Below are positions 58,850 through 64,000 of a DNA stretch of 64,000 nucleotides, one piece after another. The stretch spans positions 4,925,775-4,989,774 of the forward strand of contig JAJEKV010000081.1 in NCBI GenBank assembly GCA_021234155.1, read 5' to 3'. The notes beneath the pieces were generated by a model. It had not been told where the DNA came from and did no database searches. It saw only the letters and a list, made by a program, of their open reading frames with translations. Numbering within the stretch: position 1 is the stretch's first letter; the number at the start of each line of letters is the position of its first letter. The stretch is from Isoetes taiwanensis. Its lineage: Eukaryota; Streptophyta; Lycopodiopsida; Isoetales; Isoetaceae. The translations under genes were made by a program, and so were the position numbers.

Positions 58850-59582
58850 GTACTACAATCATCGATGCAGAAACTTGGAGTTCAAACTCTTGTGAACTCC
58901 TCATAAACATCAATTTCCACTGATGGCGGTGGCCGAGGAACGCGATCCAGGAAAGGATTAACTATGTAGGGCTCCAAGGGCGAAACATGAAAGATTGGAT
59001 GGAGACGAACACCTGGAGGGAGCTCGAGCTGGAATGCCACATCGGTGATCTGGGCCGAGATCCAGTAAGCATCAAGGCAGCAATAATCAAGTTTGTTGCA
59101 TGGACGTGAAGTAGGAAGATCCCTATGGAGAAGTCAGACAAGGTCACCAACATGAAATGTAGGAGCTGCCTGCTGATGTAAATCGGGATAATGCCGATAG
59201 TGCTCCTGTGCCTGAAGAAGATGGTGTTGAAGATCTAAGTGAAGTGCCTGGAGTTTCTCAAGTTGGGACTCGGCACTAGGATTGATAGAGGCACTGCCAG
59301 CAACATCAAAGTACCAACGAGGATGTTAACCACTAACCAGAATTCAGATGGAGTATGGCCAGCAGAAGCATGGACTGAGTTATTATAGGCAAACTCGGCT
59401 GGTGAAAGATAATCTTGCTGATAATTAATAAAGCATCTCAAATATTGTTCTAGAGTCTGATTAGTGCATTCTGCTTGCCCATTACTTTCTGGATGATGAC
59501 CGGATGCCAGTGAGCATTCAATATGCAATAACTCCAAAAGCCGCTTCCAAGCCGTCCACTTCCATGTCTGAGAGAGTTTCAA
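58850..59582 (-). mobile_element. Ty3/gypsy integrase C-terminal half
   Basis: From 59582 downward: SQTWKWTAWKRLLELLHIEC, then HHPESNGQAECTNQTLEQYL, RCFINYQQDYLSPAEFAYNN and ASAGHTPSEF, the classic end of a gypsy integrase core (with an LLPL-type gap before AEFAYN). After a break come LDYCCLDAYWISAQITDVAF, PPGVRLHPIFHVSPLEPYI and PFLDRVPRPPP, the region after the core typical of chromoviruses. It is cut at 59582, where the plus-strand LINE begins. Confidence 0.85.
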
Positions 59583-62460
59583 TTGTTAAACCATGTTTGG
59601 AATGAGAAAGAATCTGATGGTGGCAGAGGCTTTAGAGGCATTGCAGTATATTTAAAAAAAGGTTTTGAAGATATGGTAAAACCAGCATCGAATCATAAGT
59701 TTAACCAATATGTTTGGTTGAAGATCACAGAGCAAAGCAAGGTAATTCATCTTGCAGCATGTTATTTTGCTCCTTTGCATACAGAAGTGTACAGTGGGCA
59801 GAATATAGATCCACAAAATCTGTTCCATGATCTCAACGAATGCATTTTGATGTATAAAGATTTAAGGGAAGTAATCTTAGTTGGGGTTTTAATGCTTGGA
59901 CCTGTGGAGAGCATACCATCATTTTTGACAATCTACATGATATTAAGCTTCCCGAGATCTATGAGACTGAACTTGCAAAAAGATCTGCGAATACTTCAAG
60001 GAACCAAATGGGTGAGTTCTTGTTGGAATTAGGCACCATAACTAATCTCAAAATTATGAATGGTACAACAAGTTCTCCAGACACTTGAGCTTTTACACGT
60101 CATACCCCAATGGGATCCAGTGTAGTGGACTACATTCTTTGTAGTGCAATACACTCTATTTAGAAATTTACATGCTAAATAAGCTCCCTGAATCAGATCA
60201 TACTCTGTTATTGTATTAGACTGTTTTATTCAACCACAGATTAGTGCATGCTCCTTTAAACCTAAGATTAAGCTGAATTACCGTAGACATGAGGCCTTTC
60301 AAAAGAAATTATCAGAGCTATTAAATCAAATGGATTGGTCGGGTGATGTTAACAAGGACTCTGAATCTTATAGAGATATTGATCATGACAGCCAGTGATA
60401 TTTTTGGATATATTAAAGATAGGCATATAGATTATATAACAGTTGTTGGGACTCTGATTGCGTACAGGCCAGAAAACATCTTCCAAAAGGGTGCATACTC
60501 TCATCCGATATAAGAAGAGAATGTTCTACAGGAAGAAGAATCAAGCCCTATCCCATTGATTTCATAGCCATTCAAAAGCTTTTTGGAGCAGATTTTTAAA
60601 GAATACCTCATATGTAACCTAAATTCCGACGCCTTATTGCAGCTGATCAGGGATCTATATTATGTGGAATAGGTCGATGGTATGAGATTGCTAGATGTTC
60701 AAGATGATCTGTTCACCCCAGTGGATGTGAAAGAAAAACTCAAAAGCATGAAAAATGGTAAGGCAACTGATTCAAATGGGCTAAGCATTGAGCTCCTCAA
60801 ATGGGGTGGTCCTAAAGTAATTAAGGCAGTTACCAAATTGCTTAACGCTGCAATAAGGCAAGGATTACCTCCGCCTTAGAAAGTAAATAAAGTCTCTCCA
60901 ATTTATAAATCTAGTAATCATGATGATGCCCACAACTATAGAACAATACTTATTAGCTGCATGTTCTCAAAGCTTTTAGGGAGGCTTGTTGGAGCTAAAA
61001 TTGAACAATTGGACTGAAGAAAATAACAAAAGGGCAATATGTCAAGCGGGATACCGGAAAGAGCATAACACTCTTGATCATATCCTAACATTGAAGGTTC
61101 TGATTGATAAGGATAAAGTTCCTAGAAAAACTTTATATTTAGCATTTATAGAATTTTCAAAGGCGTTTGATACAGTGCCACAAACAGATCTCTGGGCCGA
61201 GAGGGAACAAATTGGAGTGCCTAGAGAATTGCCCGCTTTCTCCTACCCTATTCGGGATCTGCATAGATGATCTAGAATCCTGGTTGAAACAGAGAAGTAT
61301 TGTTGAAACAAGGCTAGGAAACTCGCTAATTCAACTATTGTTGTACGCAAATGACATGGTACTTTTAGCAAATATACCAGAGGGGTTGCAATCGCATTTG
61401 GATAGTCTTTTTTCTTTCTGTGATGCAAAGAAAATGAAGGTCAATCTTGCAAAATCAAAGGATATGATTTTTGGCACTGTCAAAAAGCCTGTACAGAGGC
61501 GAGGCTTTGAAAGTTGTTGATAACTATAAATATCTTGGTTTGGAGATCTCTTCGAATTATAAGTGGAAATACTGTATTAAAAAGCGATGTAGGCAGTGGA
61601 AAAGCTGCTTTGTACAGTATGCTTTCAAAATGTTTCAAGGCCTCTTTGACAGATTGGGGACTGAAAAAAGATATTGTTTGAAACATTGACACAACCAGGA
61701 CTTCTATCTGGGGCTCTAATCTGAGGGCATCCCTTATTCTGTAGGCAGTGGTCCCAATTGGAGACGGTGTTGAAGATGTTTATCAGAGAAGAATTGGAGG
61801 TGAAGAGTCAATTACATTATGCAATTCTCTTGACGGAGTCAGGCATGATCCCATTAGAAGCGGAAGCCTTGTTTCAGACCATTAATTTTGTGAACAGGAT
61901 TTGCAGCCTGGAGGAGGACATACTATCGAAATTGGCCAAGCATGACTCACCCGAAAAGGGGTGGTACCAAGACATTGTCAAATGGGCTGAAAGGTGGGGC
62001 ATATCAGAGGCCAATTGGCCGACTTCTGAGTTGGGCATCCGTGACATGGTACAAACAGCCACTGTAAATAAGCTTTGGGAAAATAAGGGTTCGAGAATGA
62101 CGATTTACTCATCAGACATCAATCCAATGCTTACATACTCGGATCAAAGCTATCTACATGCCTCTATTCCAAAAATTTGAGACATTGGATAGCCAAATAC
62201 AGAACCAGTTAGCATAAATTAAAAGTAGAAACTGGAAGATGGTCTAAGGTCCCTAAAGATGAAAGAGTATGCACTTTTTGTGATTTAAGACAGGTGGAAG
62301 ATGAGAACCATGTCTTGATGGTATGCCCGACATATGATGACATTAGGCATCAATTCCACATAGAGCTATCTGACTTTCAGTCACTATGGTGTTTAGACTT
62401 CATGATATTAGATGATGATTCCCATAGAAAAGTCCTTTTGAAAACTCATTAATTGTACGT
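59583..62460 (+). mobile_element. L1-like LINE, plus strand (5'-truncated in endonuclease)
   Basis: It starts inside the endonuclease (GGRGFRGIAVYLKKGF, IHLAACYFAPLHTE, and in another frame GSSVVDYILCSA near 60130). RT motifs follow: VKEKLKSMKNGKATDSNGLS (60727), CQAGYRKEHNTLDHILTLKV (61040), FIEFSKAFDTVPQ (61147), CPLSPTLFGICIDDLESWL (61230), LLLYANDMVLLANIPEGLQS (61335), VNLAKSKDMIFGT, and NYKYLGLEI (61525). The post-RT part (61758-62180) and the zinc knuckle RVCTFCDLRQVEDENHVLMV (62265-62325) end near 62450. At least five frameshifts or stops; dead. Confidence 0.85.
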
Positions 62461-64000
62461 GTCGCTCCATGATCCTTCAGGTCCATTGTGGACGTGATAA
62501 TATATTTATTTATTTTTTATTATTTTCTTAAAAATGCTACATGTATTGAAGAATTGTTTCTCTCCTATTATTACAAGTTTTGACTTTATTCTTGTGGCAA
62601 TGAATTTCTTAGAATATGAGCTTTAGTTCAAGGATTTTATTAGATATTCATACGTTGTATTCGTATGAATATTAATTAAAGAAATTATTATGCATAATTC
62701 AAATCAAAATAGTAGATCAAAGTGCTGCAATAAACTCCATCTATGAGTCCCACAAAGTAGTAAATGATGCATTCTACTTAATTCTATATAGGAATTTACT
62801 CCACCAACTTAAATAGAGTGTAACTAGGGTGTAACTGTGCATTATCAATATTTCAACAAGATTTAATATAACATGATAAATATATAAAGAGGTTCAAATG
62901 GTGTGTTATCATTGTAGGTCCAAAACTCAACAATGATGTTGGTAGTGATGGTTATTGATGAATGGAGGACAGAAGTTTAGCTATGATTAAATAAATAGAT
63001 CAAAGGACTTTTTATACCTATTTTTCTAGTTCATATAGAAGATTAGCTTATTGCACTACATTTCTCCTATAGGCCTTTCAAACTGTACAATATATGATAA
63101 AAAAGCATATAGAGGTTCTTGGTATGGTCTTATTAAAAAAACAAAGGAAATCTAGTTATTTCTTACTGCCATAAAGTTAGTCAACAATAGTTGCTCCAAA
63201 GTGGTGTAGTCTAAGTAGGACCATAGTACATGCAGATCACCTTATATAATAGACTATAATTTTTATGAATGTGAACCTTTGTTGGCAACATATATCTAAA
63301 ATTTCATGTTAGAATAGCATGCTATATACAAGATTTGAATATAAATAGGCATGGACCATTTATGGCTCTAGGATAAGACCAACTGGATGGAGAAAATCTC
63401 TCTATTTTGTTTTCTACAATGATAATATGACTTCTATCTTCTATAGCATAACTTTTGAAAGGTGTAAATGGACATCCACATACATTCAAAGTAGCCCGTA
63501 ACTGCTTAGTTTTTGTGCTTCAACATCACACATCACCCTTTAAATAGGCAATCCCAACTAAGCAACTATCATGAAGAATGTCGTATTCATGAACTATATT
63601 CTACAGAATTATTAAGATAATGACATTCTTGACTTTTAAATGGTAGTCATGTGGACCAATAATTGTAATTGACATAGCAGTATATCCTGATCTTCATATT
63701 TTCCCTTCATTCGTTTTGCATTTGCTTTTATGAAGTTTTGAAAGATGGTTCTTGAAGTTCATCCTCAAGGCACAAATCTAGACATCAAACATGAAAAACC
63801 TTTGATGATAACTTGGAATTGATACTAAAAGTTCTAGCCCAAACATAGCAATAAGTATTTTTTATTGATAGAGTATCTCATGACCTACTAATATCCTAAA
63901 GTTTAACTTGAGATTGATGAAGATAAAGGAGTTATTAATTTAAAATAGCCCTATGGACCAGTAATGGTCTTAAGTACATAAACATTTCTTGATTTATCAC
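62461..64000. other. No gene seen
   Basis: AT-rich DNA without a reading frame above background, RNA gene or clear repeat. No poly(A) tail for the preceding LINE is obvious beyond the T/A-rich stretch at 62500-62540. Confidence 0.5.

Noticed and set aside
1-64000. CRISPR arrays, bacterial operons, riboswitches
   Set aside because: No regularly spaced repeats and no prokaryotic gene organisation; the sequence is eukaryotic.

Overview
The window reads as transposon-rich nuclear DNA of a land plant. Support comes from GT-AG introns, plant-type families (P-subfamily-like pentatricopeptide repeats, a GT37 fucosyltransferase, the phylloquinone-pathway acyl-CoA ligase AAE14, a UBA2-type RNA-binding protein, a LIFEGUARD protein, BUB3), L1-like LINEs, a Ty3/gypsy integrase, tRNA-derived SINEs and Helitrons. 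No prokaryotic organisation is visible. A fern or other seed-free vascular plant is plausible but is inference only. I find no gene that is clearly intact: every recognisable host gene is partial or broken.

Layout. 1-1.0 kb: 3' end of a LINE. 1.1-1.6 kb: a foldback repeat, with a second copy at 28.5 kb. 2.28-6.39 kb: Helitron A, carrying a LIFEGUARD/BI-1 gene fragment. 6.4-10.5 kb: AT-rich DNA with an (AATAG)22 array and a PPR relic. 10.6-13.7 kb: a same-strand chain of PPR, AAE14 and BUB3 fragments. 17.3-24.4 kb: a SINE, then a minus-strand LINE that was split by a plus-strand LINE (6-bp target duplication) and by a 322-bp MITE (4-bp duplication). 24.4-29.2 kb: mostly featureless. 29.2-30.8 kb: a UBA2-like pseudogene with an internal tandem duplication. 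33.1-34.7 kb: a disrupted GT37 fucosyltransferase with a small hairpin element just upstream. 36-42 kb: SINE-like, LTR and gypsy integrase remnants. 43.7-46.9 kb: a minus-strand LINE (ORF1, endonuclease, RT). 46.99-52.09 kb: Helitron B. 53.5-54.3 kb: a second copy of the AT-rich element that Helitron B inserted into. 54.4-56.4 kb: an unrecognised gag-like protein in pieces and a diverged histone H3 fragment. 56.9-59.6 kb: an LTR with a primer-binding-like site, and an integrase end. 59.6-62.5 kb: a plus-strand LINE. 62.5-64 kb: AT-rich, empty.

The strongest discovery is a two-member Helitron family. Both members begin TCTAT, end with the same 17-nt hairpin 11 nt before CTRR, and sit between A and T. 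Helitron B also has a second copy of its target nearby that shows the site without the insertion, so both of its ends can be read to the base. The elements share only their ends and carry different cargo. The PPR-AAE14-BUB3 chain looks like the product of the same kind of gene capture, but I could not find ends for it.
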